From: Anoplolepis gracilipes | Lineage: Eukaryota > Arthropoda > Insecta > Hymenoptera > Formicidae | Assembly: GCF_047496725.1 (NCBI RefSeq) | Contig: NC_132971.1 | Location: 7,654,001 to 7,718,000 of the forward strand | Direction: 5' to 3' | Length of the DNA stretch: 64,000 nt | Shown: positions 1 to 11,410 of the stretch, piece after piece | Numbering within the stretch: the first letter of the stretch is position 1 | How the letters are laid out: each line of letters opens with the position of its first letter | Notes under the pieces: model-generated | Told to the model about the DNA's origin: nothing | Databases searched by the model: none | Seen by the model: only the letters and a program-made list of their open reading frames with translations | Made by a program: the position numbers and the translations under genes

Positions 1-580
1 TGCATAATGATAAAAAGAAATATACTTTACTTATGCGTTATTAATATCCTAGCAAAAAATGCGTATCTAATTCTGTATGCAAAATTGAAACCAAATGATG
101 TCATGTAGACGGATATATGTACTCGTATATGTATACATTACACCATGACATCTACACGCGCGACAGATCCATACTTTTTCGCGCACATGTGTATCTCATT
201 TCCCGTGATTGTGCCGGAATCCAATAAGACAGCCGATGCAACCTGTCCCTGTCGTAAAACAAAGGCAAACAAATTTCGAACCGCGCGACGACACACCGAG
301 TAAACCGCGTGTCTCTTCAGAAAAAAATGACATATAAAGCCGAAGCAATAAGGCATAGGAAAAGACGATAATTAAATTAAACTATTAAATCGAGATAACA
401 GAATATCCATATATTGGAGGATAAATTATTTTATTTTGTCAATAAAATAATTTCTATATAATATTTTAAATTAAACGCAAAATTGATTTTGTATTAGGCT
501 TAAAAATACATTGAAATATATTTATCATTTTTTTATAAAATGTTCTTGTCATTTTAATTACGTTTCTTAAAAAGCGACAA

Positions 581-582
581 TA

Positions 583-613
<31 letters not shown>

Positions 614-615
614 TT
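581..615. repeat. (TA)n followed by poly-T
   Basis: About 25 bases of alternating TA run directly into about 10 T residues. Confidence 0.9.
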
Positions 616-759
616 GCTAATCAGTTTTATTTAGAAAATAATTTTACGTTACGCGTCGCACCATTTAATCATGAGAATCAATTACCTCAGCTGACTTTAT
701 AGAAGCCATCCTCTCAGACAAATTCATCGAGCACATCTTGTTAATGACTAATGTTGGTG

Positions 760-1110
760 CGTCGAGACGACCGCCTGTAATTCCCAACGCCTTGCCTTCG
801 CGAAATCTCCGCGCGATTTGGAATTAATCACCAATTAATAATCGGTCAACCTCTTCTTGTATTAATCGCCGACAAAATCTCCAAAATTGCTTAAGTTTAA
901 TCTACCGTGGTCCTTGGACGAGCCCAAGTTTATACCTCGATACTGCTCTCGTCAACGCTGTTGGTCGTCTGCTAACTTGGATTGCGTTTAATATTACAAA
1001 GTCAATCAGGGGAGTAGTGTTACGCCGCTCGGTAAATGTGCATTAATAACGCGTCCCGGTGATTTTAATCGATATTACAACGCGTATATCGTCGCGCCAC
1101 TCGAGACATT
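760..1110. promoter_or_regulatory. Enhancer-like noncoding block
   Basis: Seen: a repeat-free stretch of intermediate GC without a long ORF, holding several TAAT cores in AATTAATCACC, CAATTAATAATCGG, TATTAATCGCC and TTTTAATCGAT contexts. TAATTA and TAATCG/C are known homeodomain binding cores. That this is a conserved enhancer is inference only; alignment to related genomes would decide. Confidence 0.2.
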
Positions 1111-1528
1111 CTATTCTCTACGCGTAGTCGTATATCTTTGACTTTACGTTGATCTAAGTGCGTTTCTAACTTGAATTACCTCTCCTACCGCCACGATAGG
1201 ATGCTGAAAGTGCTGCGAAGAAGAGTCCACCAAGTTTCGCCGCTTTGCCAGAAGCGCGATTAAGCGAGGCCGTAAGGTAACAGCGCGCTCGTTAGGCAGG
1301 GTTTGCTCTAAGTGATCTCGTATAACACGGGATTTTATGGAGAGTGCATCAGGTCTCTCTTTGCATGCATTTGCGGCGGTCTGAGTGCCCCTTACTGGCA
1401 AAATGACGATTATCGTCCATCTTGGCGCGATGTGCCTGGCGGTGGTGTATCTACCCTGCGGGCCGATATACATTTCTCTCCAAGCCTGCCCTGAATTTCT
1501 CTCCGCGATTTACGCCTCTCTCCCCCTC

Positions 1529-1570
1529 TTTCTCTCCCTTTCTCTCCCTTTCTCTCCCTTTCTCTCCTTC
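1529..1570. repeat. 10-bp minisatellite, about 4 copies
   Basis: The unit TCTCTCCCTT is repeated three times exactly from 1531 to 1560, with partial units on both sides. Confidence 0.9.
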
Positions 1571-2166
1571 TCTGACCGATTTACATGTAGGTAGTGTTAA
1601 AACAACAAATGCCATGTTACATACCTATTACAAGAATCAATACACACTTTTTCTTTCTCTTAATTATTTCATCACGTTATCTATGATAAAAATATTTTTT
1701 TACATAAATTATTACCGCTCCTATTTTTAATCTACAAATAACTAATAACGGCCAATGATCGAGCAAATTAAATTGTATGTTCAAGAAATAATTATAATAT
1801 TTATTATTCTAAATTCTAACATAGACGTTTCGGCTGTACGCAGCCTTTTTCAATACAATATGAACATATGTACAAGTTTAGATATTCGTGTTCGATATTT
1901 TTTTACAAATATAAACGCGAGAAAGAGTAAATTTGATTTTTTATCTTCTCTTTACTTTTGTTTTAGAGAAACTTTTTTTTTATTTGCGAATTCGTATTCC
2001 TATGTTTAATCTTACTATGCAATGGCCGTGTCTTTTTGAGTGTTTCATCATGCGGTATAAGCAAGTCGTAATATAATAGTTGTGGATGAAGTTAATAGAT
2101 CGGGTCGGCCGGTCGTTAATCGCCGGATTAAGTGTGAGCGGTTCGTTTAATTCAGCCTTAGAGTTA

Positions 2167-2185
2167 GCGCGCGCGCGCGCGCGCG
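2167..2185. repeat. (GC)n tract
   Basis: About nine alternating GC dinucleotides. Alternating purine-pyrimidine GC is a known Z-DNA former. Confidence 0.9.
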
Positions 2186-2654
2186 AGTTATAGGTAGACC
2201 CGCGCTGAAGGGATGCGTGAAACCGACGAATCGATCATTAAACGTCCAAGCTGTTAAATTAACCGCCATCTACTCGGTCGCTAATAAAGTGATCATCCCC
2301 TTTCCCCCTTCGAAACCAGTTATACGCTCACGCTTCTCGTCATGTTTCATGTCAATCGATGTATACACATCCTCGAAAAACTTACACAATATATCCATTT
2401 AATATCTTTATAATAGCAGATCTCTTCCGAGCAGTTATTAAAAAATATACATGTTTAAAATTATTTTTAGATAAACTGTCAAATTTATATATACATCATG
2501 TTTATATTTTTATATTTATATTTAGAGTATTTTTTTATTATTGTGTTATATTTTTATTACAGCTTTTATAGTAGCATTACTGTATGTATTTATGGCGTAG
2601 TTTATTTATTGCGACACTATATTTTTGTATCGTATATCTTTAATATTACAGAAA

Positions 2655-2662
2655 AAGAGAAC

Positions 2663-2716
<54 letters not shown>

Positions 2717-2720
2717 AAGA
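2655..2720. repeat. (GA)n microsatellite
   Basis: Near-pure GA repeat with a few A interruptions. The open frames crossing it read Arg-Glu repeats and are artefacts. Confidence 0.9.
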
Positions 2721-5700
2721 ATGCGCTGTTGTTTAAATTACTTTCCAAGAAATTTGCGATACATTTGCAATTGTCGTGAAAGGAACATTTGGAGCAACGT
2801 AAGCGTTCTGCGAGTGTGGAATTAATTCGGTAGGATCGTGGAAAGGAGAGCGAGCGCGCGAATCCCGAGGGAACTATTCGCGACTCCTTCGGGGTGGATC
2901 AATTGGCGTGTTCGTCCAGGTCGACAGCTGCGATAGTGAGACGCATTGTCCGCAAGGTTGCGGTAGATTCTTAATATTGAATAAGCTCGACCTCGCTCTG
3001 CACCTCGGTCGAGCGAAATAGTGACGGTCACGACAAGTAATTCCGAGGGCGATTCGATTTTCGAGGTCGAATTGAAAAAACGTTAGGGACTACTGCGAAC
3101 GACTTTCCACAGAGAAAATAATTTACAGATGATATCCAATGACAACGAAAAAAACTCACTAACAATAAGAAAAACAAAGGAACTTATGAAATGTAAATTT
3201 CTTTCTCTCTTTCGAACTATATTTTATTGTAGATTATCTTTCCTCCTTTTCATTAAAAAATGTATAAAATTTTAGTAATAAAAATTAATGTGAATCAGTT
3301 TTTTATCTCATTTTTAAAGTGATTTAAAATTCCTTTCAACGCGATCGAGAAATGCTGCTTTTCAAAGATATTACTTTACGTAGATAAGATAAATCGTCTG
3401 AATTATTAATCAAAATGGAACACTTTTAGCGAGCCGACCGAAATAAAATATTAATACCTTCGCGACACTTTATTCGCGGCATTTAGTCGGTGAATTACAT
3501 GCAATAAGGCTAATTCATAATATTCGAGGGATCGAGTAATTAGTTCCGCCTTTCTAATTAATGTCTTAGCCCTATGGAAGGGCGACCCTCTAGCGCGATA
3601 AATATGTCAATGTATATATGTTATAATCATTTTGTGTATGAATTCAGAAACATTATGTTGCCATCGTAATCCGGCTCGAAGACACTTTATTAGAAGGCTT
3701 GCGAAATTTCGTAATACACATATACTACGCTTGTATAATAATTTCGCAAGATCAACGTATAGTATTTCGTCGATGTTGGTTTTAGAAAATCATTTTGATA
3801 TAAAATCGAGGAATGGACGTCCAGAGAAAAAAAGCCGAACGAAATTTCTAACAGTCGAGAAAATCTGCGATCAAATTCCCGTAAGCGTTGGGGTCTCTCT
3901 CCTTTCTCGCTTGATTCTCTTCCTCCTTCCCTCTCTGCCGAACAAATTAAATTTTCCGAATCACAAGACGCACCAAAATCGTTCGTCCGGCAACACCTTG
4001 CCATAAATCATAATCAATCGCATTTCCACGAGTAGCCGGTTCTGACAGATTGTCCTTTCACTGCTTCTGAAATATTTTTTCCTTCCTTCGATCTATATAT
4101 GACATGCTACATTTACTATACGTGTTTTCTTCAGCCGACAAATATTTTCTTAGAAGCTATTAGAAGCTATGTACAATGAGCGTATGCAATTATTATCGTA
4201 TGCATCAATTTTTATATTTTAATTAAATCGTTTTTAGTTGTTATATATCAAGTTTTATTTTTATTACAATTTTTTTTTGTATTTGAATCATCTTAAAAGA
4301 AAGACATTTTTCACACGACGAAAAATCGTGTTCTTTTTATATTGTTACAGTTATAAAGAAAATCGTGATTTTCGCGGATCATTAACGTACGTTAATCTTC
4401 AAAAGTGCATCAACGAGGGAAGAAAACTCATTTTTTAATGAGATTAAATTGATCTTGCTCTTCCCTTAAATTCCCCTCCGTGTGAAAACCCAAGTAATTC
4501 TCTTCTAATCTTTCACTTCCCCTCGTGATACTACGTATATAGACATATTTTACTTAAAAATAGAACCAATTGCTAATTTTACAAAACAAAAATATAAACT
4601 ACTTTGTAATTCACACATGCAGTTGCACATATTAACTAAAGAGAAATAAACGATTTACATTAAAATAGTATTTTATTTGCTGTAAAAAATTTTTCCAAGC
4701 CTTCGAAAAGCGCGAGAACTCGAGGAAATCTCCGTATCTATCGCTATCCGACCGCTGTCCAGTGCCAGCATCGCGAAAAATGGCGGAGATTAACGCGATA
4801 CGTCCGTACGATCTCTCACATAACTTCTTGTAAAACTGAGGCCGGGTGTGAGCCAGCGGCTCGCTGGTGAAAAAGGCGCGCAACCGCTCGGTATCATTTC
4901 ACCTTCGACGTTTCTGGATAAACGATCGTCTAGGACGAATAAATGCGCGCATTCGTGAATTCTTCGCTCACACTTCATAGTTATTTCGCCCTTTATCACA
5001 ACTTGCGCAACTCGCCTTTTTTAGACTCGCCTCTTACATTTCCTGCCCGGTAAATTCAGTATTATATCCGCTTACTTTCCTTTATCCCCTATGATGATTT
5101 TATCCAAAGAGCATGTATATCTGCAGTTATACCATGAAACATTTACACCTCGATATTCGCGAACGGCATTCTGAATTACGTATACTTGTGTGCGAGGGGA
5201 TTATATTCTTCCGTATGTTCCTTTTTCACTCGAGCAAGCGCGCATTTTCGCGAACATAATCTCGTCGGTAAGTCGGACACGGCGATATGGTCTGATGGAA
5301 ATTTCGAGCGTCGAAAATATCTGGTAGGCCGTACGAGCGAAGCGTATGAACGTACACTCTCGGGTACGGAAATGTCCAGCGAGATAGCCACTCGTAACGA
5401 ACAATGGTTCTGGTCCGACCGAAGTCGGGACACTCCCGGTATACGGTATGGATGCACCTTCTCTGTCCAGCGCTCTTTCCACTCACTTCGACTTTCATGT
5501 ATCTCGCGCCATAATACACGGTATCGCTACTTCTGCCAAGTGAGCGACTTCCGTCTTCCTTTAGCCGTGCACGACAATGGCACCCAAATTTAAAAGTGTC
5601 TGCGAGAACGTTGCGGACACGTTCAATCGGCTTCGAAAAGCTTTCGTCGATGCTGAGATGCATCCCGATGATTCTTGAAACACGTGAATGCTCGCAATGT

Positions 5701-6460
5701 ATTCTCCTTGCGAGCCTTCCAGCAAGGAGTTATTCTTGCATGCGACTATATCTGATTAATATATTAAAATATTAAAATATTTATTATATTATTATTTTTA
5801 AGATATATTAGAAAGTTAAGGTTTTTTTGAAAATATAAATTACTATCTTGAAGTAATGAATTAGTCAGGACATTCCTGTTATTGATATCTCAACCTCTTG
5901 AGATATAATATTTTATTTAGTAATTGCTATGTAAAATTTTCAGAGTTTAAACAAATCAAATGCGCTCGCGTATGTATTTTAAGAGACGAACGCGATCGTG
6001 AACAGGAAATCGGATTATCATTCATCGCTCTTGTTCCATCATAGTATGAAAAATTTATTACCATCCGGCATCAAATCGTCAGATATTTCCAAATGATCGT
6101 TACTGCGTAAAAATCCCGTCGCAAAGCAAGAAACTGTCAACAGGAATAAATCGTCCAGTTAATTTATAATAATTTTTCTATGTCGGTCTACTTGATGCAA
6201 TAATTATACATAAAACTGACAAACTATTTAATTGAAAAAATAAGCAATAATGCTTTTATCCTGTTCACTGTAAAATATAAAGTCGCAAAAATAGATAAAA
6301 GTTGCTTATCGTCAATATCTCTTTGATCTCGAAATATTATACTTTTCTCTCGAAATTCGCTCAAGTAATTATTCTGATTAATAAAAAATAATACATATTC
6401 ACGTAGTTTATATTGTTAGAGTTATTTATTATAAATATGACATATTTTCGCTCGGTCATC
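2721..6460. other. Intergenic DNA, no supported gene
   Basis: Open frames at 3.63-4.00 kb and 5.19-5.66 kb exist on both strands over the same DNA, without clear splice sites, signal peptides or recognisable domains. I treat them as chance openings in CpG-rich sequence. Confidence 0.5.
3420..3600. promoter_or_regulatory. Enhancer-like noncoding block
   Basis: Repeat-free moderate-GC segment with several homeodomain-type TAAT cores (AAGGCTAATTC, GAGTAATTAG, TTCTAATTAATG) and no ORF. Regulatory function is inference from composition and motif density alone. Confidence 0.2.
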
Positions 6461-6465
6461 GATCG

Positions 6466-7057
6466 TCAATTAGGTACAAACGGTGCGCCAAACGCATCGC
6501 ATGGGCCCACTCGAAAGATGTAATCGGTCGGACCGTTAGGCGAATCCTTGGTAATTAAGGAGGTCGATGCCTGTCCAGGATGGACACCGGACGAGCACGA
6601 ACAGGGCGTGGTTGCAGTAAATGTCATCGGCAGGGCACTAGACGTCACGGGCCACACGAGCATCACATACGCGTCACATTTGCATGATTCCGTATATACG
6701 CAGGTCGTGCGAGCGCGCGCGAACAACGGTTGCAATGCGGATGCGGTGCGGATGCACCCCGATGCATGGCCCGCCCGTCTCTCCCGCAGCGTCGCGCCAG
6801 CCCCCTCCGCTCCGGACCCCCTGGCTCGAGTGCCCCGCGTTGACACTCTTGCCGAAATTTCGACGACCCTCAATGTTCCAATGCGACGACCGGCTCCGCA
6901 GCATTCGCGCCCCGAGTTCCCGCGCGATCTATCTCCGAAACGAGCGACAAATGTTCTTGCACTTATTAAATTTACAAGCGTGTACGGACCCCCCGAAATT
7001 CCGGCAAGTTGTCGCGATCGATTTGTAAGATATAAACTGGCTATTGTTTCGAAATAA
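6466..7057. other. GC-rich islet, open frames on both strands
   Basis: A 600-bp CpG-rich islet with sharp AT-rich borders. The minus strand is open for 135 codons, stopping at 6466-6468 with AATAAA about 40 bases further on near 6425. The plus strand is open for about 169 codons, stopping at 7055-7057, where AATAAA (7053-7058) overlaps the stop. A third frame is also open in part. The minus frame ends in a Gly/Pro-rich tail (VGPCDAFGAPFVPN). I recognise no family and see no strong splice acceptor. It could be a terminal exon on either strand or an unmethylated CpG islet with chance ORFs; the strand cannot be decided from sequence alone. Confidence 0.25.
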
Positions 7058-7281
7058 AATATATATCTTATATATTTATGAGAAGAATATTTCTTTATCC
7101 CTCGCGTCGTGTCGATGTATTTTGCATAATTAACATTGATCGCTTTCGGAAAACCTTTTCATTCAAAATAATAGATGGCTTTTGTGCAGAACGTTGCCAT
7201 TTGTGAATGATCATTAACAGAACATTAGTCGCAACAATGCGGGACTAATCGGTATTAATTCAATGTGTTTCTGAATACTTT

Positions 7282-7506
7282 ATGAATAGTATTCTGATGA
7301 ATTCCTACATCACAGAGGCAATCGCGAGCGCCCGCGCTAGATGGATTATCGCGATGGAAATATTTCATTTCTCTCGAAAGAGAACCGATATCGCCGCGGT
7401 CGTTTCGTATAGCGTGATCTACTGTGAGGAAGTGAAGCGAGTCGAAGGAAATGACGTTAATGAAATTGAAAATAATCTCGCTCTCGTGATGATGAAATCT
7501 TCTTAA
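7282..7506 (+). CDS. Orphan ORF, 74 aa, low support
   Basis: An ATG-initiated single-exon frame (MNSILMNSYITEAIASARAR...) with a basic N-terminal half and an acidic C-terminal half (VEGNDVNEIENN). Local GC is higher than in the AT-rich flanks and no frame opens opposite it over the same length. I recognise no domain, signal peptide or membrane segment. No clear core promoter precedes it and no canonical AATAAA follows closely. The length is not exceptional for chance, so it is recorded as a possible small protein or noncoding sequence. Confidence 0.18.
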   Translation: MNSILMNSYITEAIASARARWIIAMEIFHFSRKRTDIAAVVSYSVIYCEEVKRVEGNDVNEIENNLALVMMKSS

Positions 7507-8467
7507 AGCGTTTTGAGGAATTTTTGGAGAATCAAACTTATGCGCTTTTCAACTTATTCGAATCAGTAAGTCAGATTTTAGGAGAAGTCTGAAGAACATA
7601 AAATCTTGAATATAAAGGATTCATAGACAGAAGTGAGATTTATTGTAGCAAAATTATCATTTAAAATTAATAAAAATTAAAAGATATTTTAAATTAATAA
7701 TTATCAAGTGGTGTATGAACATTTTTATTGCTACGTTCTTTTATTTTTCTCTTATAATTTAAAAAATATGTAATTTTTTAATACATTCTTTACATTATTT
7801 TACCGATGCATGTATTAGAAGTGATAAGGATTAAATAAATGTTTTGAATATAGAGCGACATATAAAGCATACAAATTTCATCTACAATTATTGCCAAGAG
7901 ACTATATCCTTCGTAATAAACACATTATTATTTGCGCTTATCAGCGGTCGCGACACATTACAGATCGAATCCTAATCATCGGTACCCGTATACAACGAAC
8001 AAAGACGCCCCTAAGCCACGAGAATGTCAATAGATTCCTCACCGTTGCAATTGTCTCCATCGATGTATATGTATTCATCTCAAAATTATCTCGATTATCT
8101 AACCAGAGAATCCCTTTAACATCTATGTAATTGTCCAACTGTCTGACTTAAATAATCTTGAATAATTCAGTTCCTTCGATTATAATGTTGTCTACGATAC
8201 AACTAAAAAGAGATAATTTTAAAAACATCGGCTTTAAGATACTAACTTTAAATATATTTCTTACAATTTATTTATATATCTTTAATTTAACGATTAGAAT
8301 TAATATAATGTAGTTTATCTCATATAAAAGCCAATCCTTGCGCGCTTTTGTCATCATGAATACGTGTAAGAGATCACTCTCGCGTCTACCCCATCGGAAT
8401 CCGAGCTCATCGGAATTATACCCTTCTCCATCCTCTGCAGCAACCGCAACCGCCCATCTCGCGACGA

Positions 8468-8495
8468 TGCAGGGGAAACGACGATTTCCCCTGCA
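8468..8495. repeat. Perfect 11-bp hairpin
   Basis: TGCAGGGGAAA, a 6-base loop, then its exact reverse complement. Function unknown. Confidence 0.7.
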
Positions 8496-8620
8496 GTCGA
8501 TGACACGAAATCGCCAAGTGCTCGCTATTGTTTTCGCAAAAGTAGAAGACAGAAGGTGCGGAAGGAGGGGGTGTGGACTGCCGCAACCCCTCGCGGTATC
8601 GGCTCGACACGCTCGCGCGG

Positions 8621-8627
<7 letters not shown>

Positions 8628-8651
<24 letters not shown>
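8628..8651. repeat. (GA)n microsatellite
   Basis: About 12 GA units following a short A run. Confidence 0.9.
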
Positions 8652-9605
8652 AAGGAGGATAACCGCGGGTGGTCGTTGCTGAATGAAGACAGAAAGAGTC
8701 GCACGGTCCGACTTTTTAATATCCAGGGATGATCTGTAGCCACAGCGCGCTGCGTCAGCCGCTGTCATTGTTACAGAGCCCGGATCTCTCAGCGCAATGA
8801 CAATCTCGTGGGTTTTATTCTGAGAGCGAGAGCGGGGGAACGCTCCAACCTCCTCCCGTGTCATTCCTCGTCCCAGTTTCCGTCACGAGTAATACTATGT
8901 CCTTCCATCCCCCCCTCTCCCCCCCCCCGTGAAGATCGCCTTGTCCTCCATCAACTGCCTTCCCCGCGAACTCCTCGACTGCTTCGTTTGCACGTGAAAC
9001 AAGTACACGTCCGCGAGCAACTATATATGTCAACGGTTATCCTCGCCCTCGAAGTTACATCGAGTTTTCTCCAGGACAATTGCCAGGAAAATGGCTTCTC
9101 TTGTCGCATTGATTCTCCAATAATCGCGCATTGTAATATCTGATGTACATACGTAATCATGCACAACGAGAGAAAGAAACTTATAATTTTTATATATTCA
9201 CGTAAAATTAAATTAATGACGTATAAATAATTATCGTAAAATGCAAATCTATTTAAATTATATATTATAAAGATATTTAAATTATATATGTGATAAAAAA
9301 ATAATATTTTATTAAACAAAATAATATAATTATCAATAATAACAAATAATTATTTTACATAATTAAAGTTTTCATTATTTTTCAAAACAATTATTTAATC
9401 AAGAAAATTACATAACTGTCAAAAATAATTTTTAGATGTATGGTTTTACAAAATCTGATATAAATAAAAAAATGTACCTAAATCTTCCAATAAAAAATAA
9501 TTATAAATATATTATAAATTTTATAATCTTATACATGAGATATACGTATATATAATATGTATATGTACAGACGTAAGTGTGTAAAAATATTAAACATTGT
9601 ATTTT

Positions 9606-9801
9606 TTACACTGTTACTTGATACTTCTTCTTTGAAGCTTCGTTCTGTTTCTCCTGTTCTTGAACATGTTTTGCTCTTTTTATAGCACTCATGTAACACT
9701 CAATCATTGCGAAAACATGATTAATTATGATCGCGCATGTACTAATTAACACAATAGGATGTATACTTTGCGCACTACCAATATTAATTGTAAACTGCGC
9801 A
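9606..9801 (-). CDS. Candidate terminal exon, C-terminus of small membrane protein
   Basis: Read on the minus strand. A splice acceptor (TAATACAG) at 9802-9803 opens an exon of 65 codons ending in TAA at 9606-9608. The translation holds a hydrophobic stretch of about 22 residues (PIVLISTCAIIINHVFAMI...) suited to a membrane segment, then a strongly charged tail (KRAKHVQEQEKQNEASKKK). Hydrophobic helix plus basic/acidic tail is unlike random AT-rich translation. An upstream stop lies just before the acceptor, so an earlier exon must supply two bases; the exon at 10516-10631 ends in the matching phase. The nearest AATAAA on this strand is near 9308-9313. No family recognised; a chance ORF remains possible. 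Confidence 0.38.
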
Positions 9802-10239
9802 CTGTATTATTAACGTGAAATCTATAATACACAAAGCCATAATATACTCGACACTCGAAAATCGAATGGTAAAATGTCATTCGATATGACAATATTACTT
9901 TTGTTGCTAACAAACCATATATGTAGGATAACACGTAGAATAATTTTATTATTTACTCATATTGCAATTACGCGATAGATTTCAAAAGAGTGAATAAGAT
10001 ACTTGTTTTGACAGATTATTGACGCACATATGTATAAACACCAAATTTATACGATTAATTAGTTTAAAATACATCATTAAATACAAATGCTTACTAATTA
10101 AATGCAATATTACTCGGCTTAGAGTTAATTTTTATATTCGCGACGTTTGACTAATAAATTTTATTAATGCGATATTGTAAAATAAAACATAATGCGATAA
10201 ATTCAATATTGCAAACATGTTACAAAATCTTACAAAAGA

Positions 10240-10434
10240 ACAGGAATCTAGGCAATAAAAAATAAAAACCCTTTGAATCTATTTCTTATTTAAATGTAAT
10301 TTGTTCGCCTTTTTTCGGATTTTAGAACGCGTGTTATCTCAACTGTTTATTAATAATACACATCTTTTGTAAGATTACATTTAAATAAGAAATAAATTCG
10401 AAAGGTTTTTATTTTTTATCATCTAGATTCCTGT
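10240..10434. mobile_element. Short inverted-repeat element (MITE-like)
   Basis: Arms of about 60 bp at 10240-10299 and 10375-10434 begin ACAGGAATCTAG and read inward as near-perfect reverse complements around a 75-bp spacer. No coding capacity. It lies inside the proposed intron of the minus-strand gene at 9.6-10.6 kb. Confidence 0.7.
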
Positions 10435-10515
10435 TTCAAATGCGAATAAATCGTACAAAATATCCATTTCGATAAATAGCCATCACTTTCAATATTTCTC
10501 GTCATCGCACTTTAC

Positions 10516-10631
10516 TTTCTTAAAAAGTATTGCGAAATACAGCTTATGCCGTTGCCTGATAATTCGAGTCTCACCATGCGAATGACAACAAACCTATATA
10601 AACAGTAGCACGCTATACATTGCAAAAACAT
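10516..10631 (-). CDS. Candidate first coding exon of the 9.6 kb minus-strand gene
   Basis: Minus strand, ATG at 10629-10631, 38 codons plus two bases, ending at a donor read as AAGAAA|GTAAAG. The start is hydrophobic and Cys-rich (MFLQCIACYCLYRFVVIRMV), like a signal anchor, followed by RLELSGNGISCISQYFLR, which resembles a single leucine-rich-repeat turn, although one turn is weak evidence. The two leftover bases complete a codon with the exon at 9606-9801, giving a predicted protein of about 103 residues with two hydrophobic segments. The 717-bp intron contains an inverted-repeat element (10240-10434). No TATA/initiator pair is obvious upstream, where a CT tract lies at 10.68-10.73 kb. Confidence 0.33.
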
Positions 10632-10673
10632 ACTAGCATTGAATACAGTTTAATTGCTAATTTTTGTTGTATG

Positions 10674-10730
10674 TTTCTCTCTCTCTCTCTGTCTCTCTCT
10701 CTCTCCCCCCCTCCCTCTCTGTCTCTTTCT
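10674..10730. repeat. (CT)n microsatellite
   Basis: Imperfect CT repeat with GT and C-run interruptions. Confidence 0.9.
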
Positions 10731-10920
10731 ACCTCGCGTCATAAAATATTTAATATATTCTAAAAAATATACATACATGCATACATACATATATATAACA
10801 TATATATATATTAAAATACATATACAGTATTGTAATTCGCTTTCAATGAAAATGTATTTATTAATGTCTATTTTTTGTTCATAAAGTTTTAGATTTGTCT
10901 ATTTTCAACAAAAAACATTC

Positions 10921-11370
10921 CACAAATTCACTTGTCTAACTGAATTTCTTTTTGTTCACAAAAAAAATATATAATACGTATTTAAATAAAAATTGCATTC
11001 AAAGCCACACACGTGTGTATATGTGTGTGTATAAATATGTGTATATATACATAATATGCATAATACGCACAATACATACATATTCTGGTCTTTTAGGTTA
11101 AACAAAAAGTCTGTAATGTTGCTGTTGCCTGTTATAGCTATAAAAAATATTTATTATAAAACATCTCTAGAAAAAGTCTCGGATGTAAAGTTACCAATAT
11201 GTGATAATAAAAAAGCACGAATTTACTAAGCTATAAACAAGGTTTTACAAAATGAACGAGTAATTTGAAATTTAATATATATTATATAATACAAGAAAAA
11301 AAAAAGAAAAGATTAATCTTCTCAGAACTTGAATATCTGAAATTAAATGTAAAGTGTTTTTTCATAAAAG
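10921..11370. repeat. Dispersed duplicate, copy 1
   Basis: Two blocks, 10921-11030 and 11163-11370, match 14303-14412 and 14869-15056 in the same order and orientation. Shared strings include CTTGTCTAACTGAAT, AATATGTGATAATAAAAA and GAAATTAAATGTAAAGTG. The DNA between the blocks is unrelated in the two copies. It is an old segmental duplication or a degenerate repeat family. Confidence 0.7.
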
Positions 11371-11410
11371 TGAAAGAAAATGTACAAAATAATAAACACT
11401 ATATATATAT

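Larger units (their letters stand above)
1..2640. other. Intergenic DNA, no gene seen
   Basis: I see no convincing exon here. Open frames around 1.14-1.73 kb overlap on both strands and run through a CT-rich minisatellite, so they are not supported. The stretch carries a TA tract, the minisatellite, a GC tract and one enhancer-like block listed separately. Confidence 0.6.
7510..9600. other. Intergenic DNA, no gene seen
   Basis: AT-rich ends flank a CpG-rich middle (8.35-9.10 kb) that carries a GA tract, a short hairpin and CT-rich strings. Open frames in the middle run through the GA/CT tract on both strands and are not credible proteins. Confidence 0.5.

Noticed and set aside
10329..10347. 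17-bp match CGTGTTATCTCAACTGT with 55649-55665
   Set aside because: A match of this length is near chance expectation for 64 kb of biased composition; flanks do not align.
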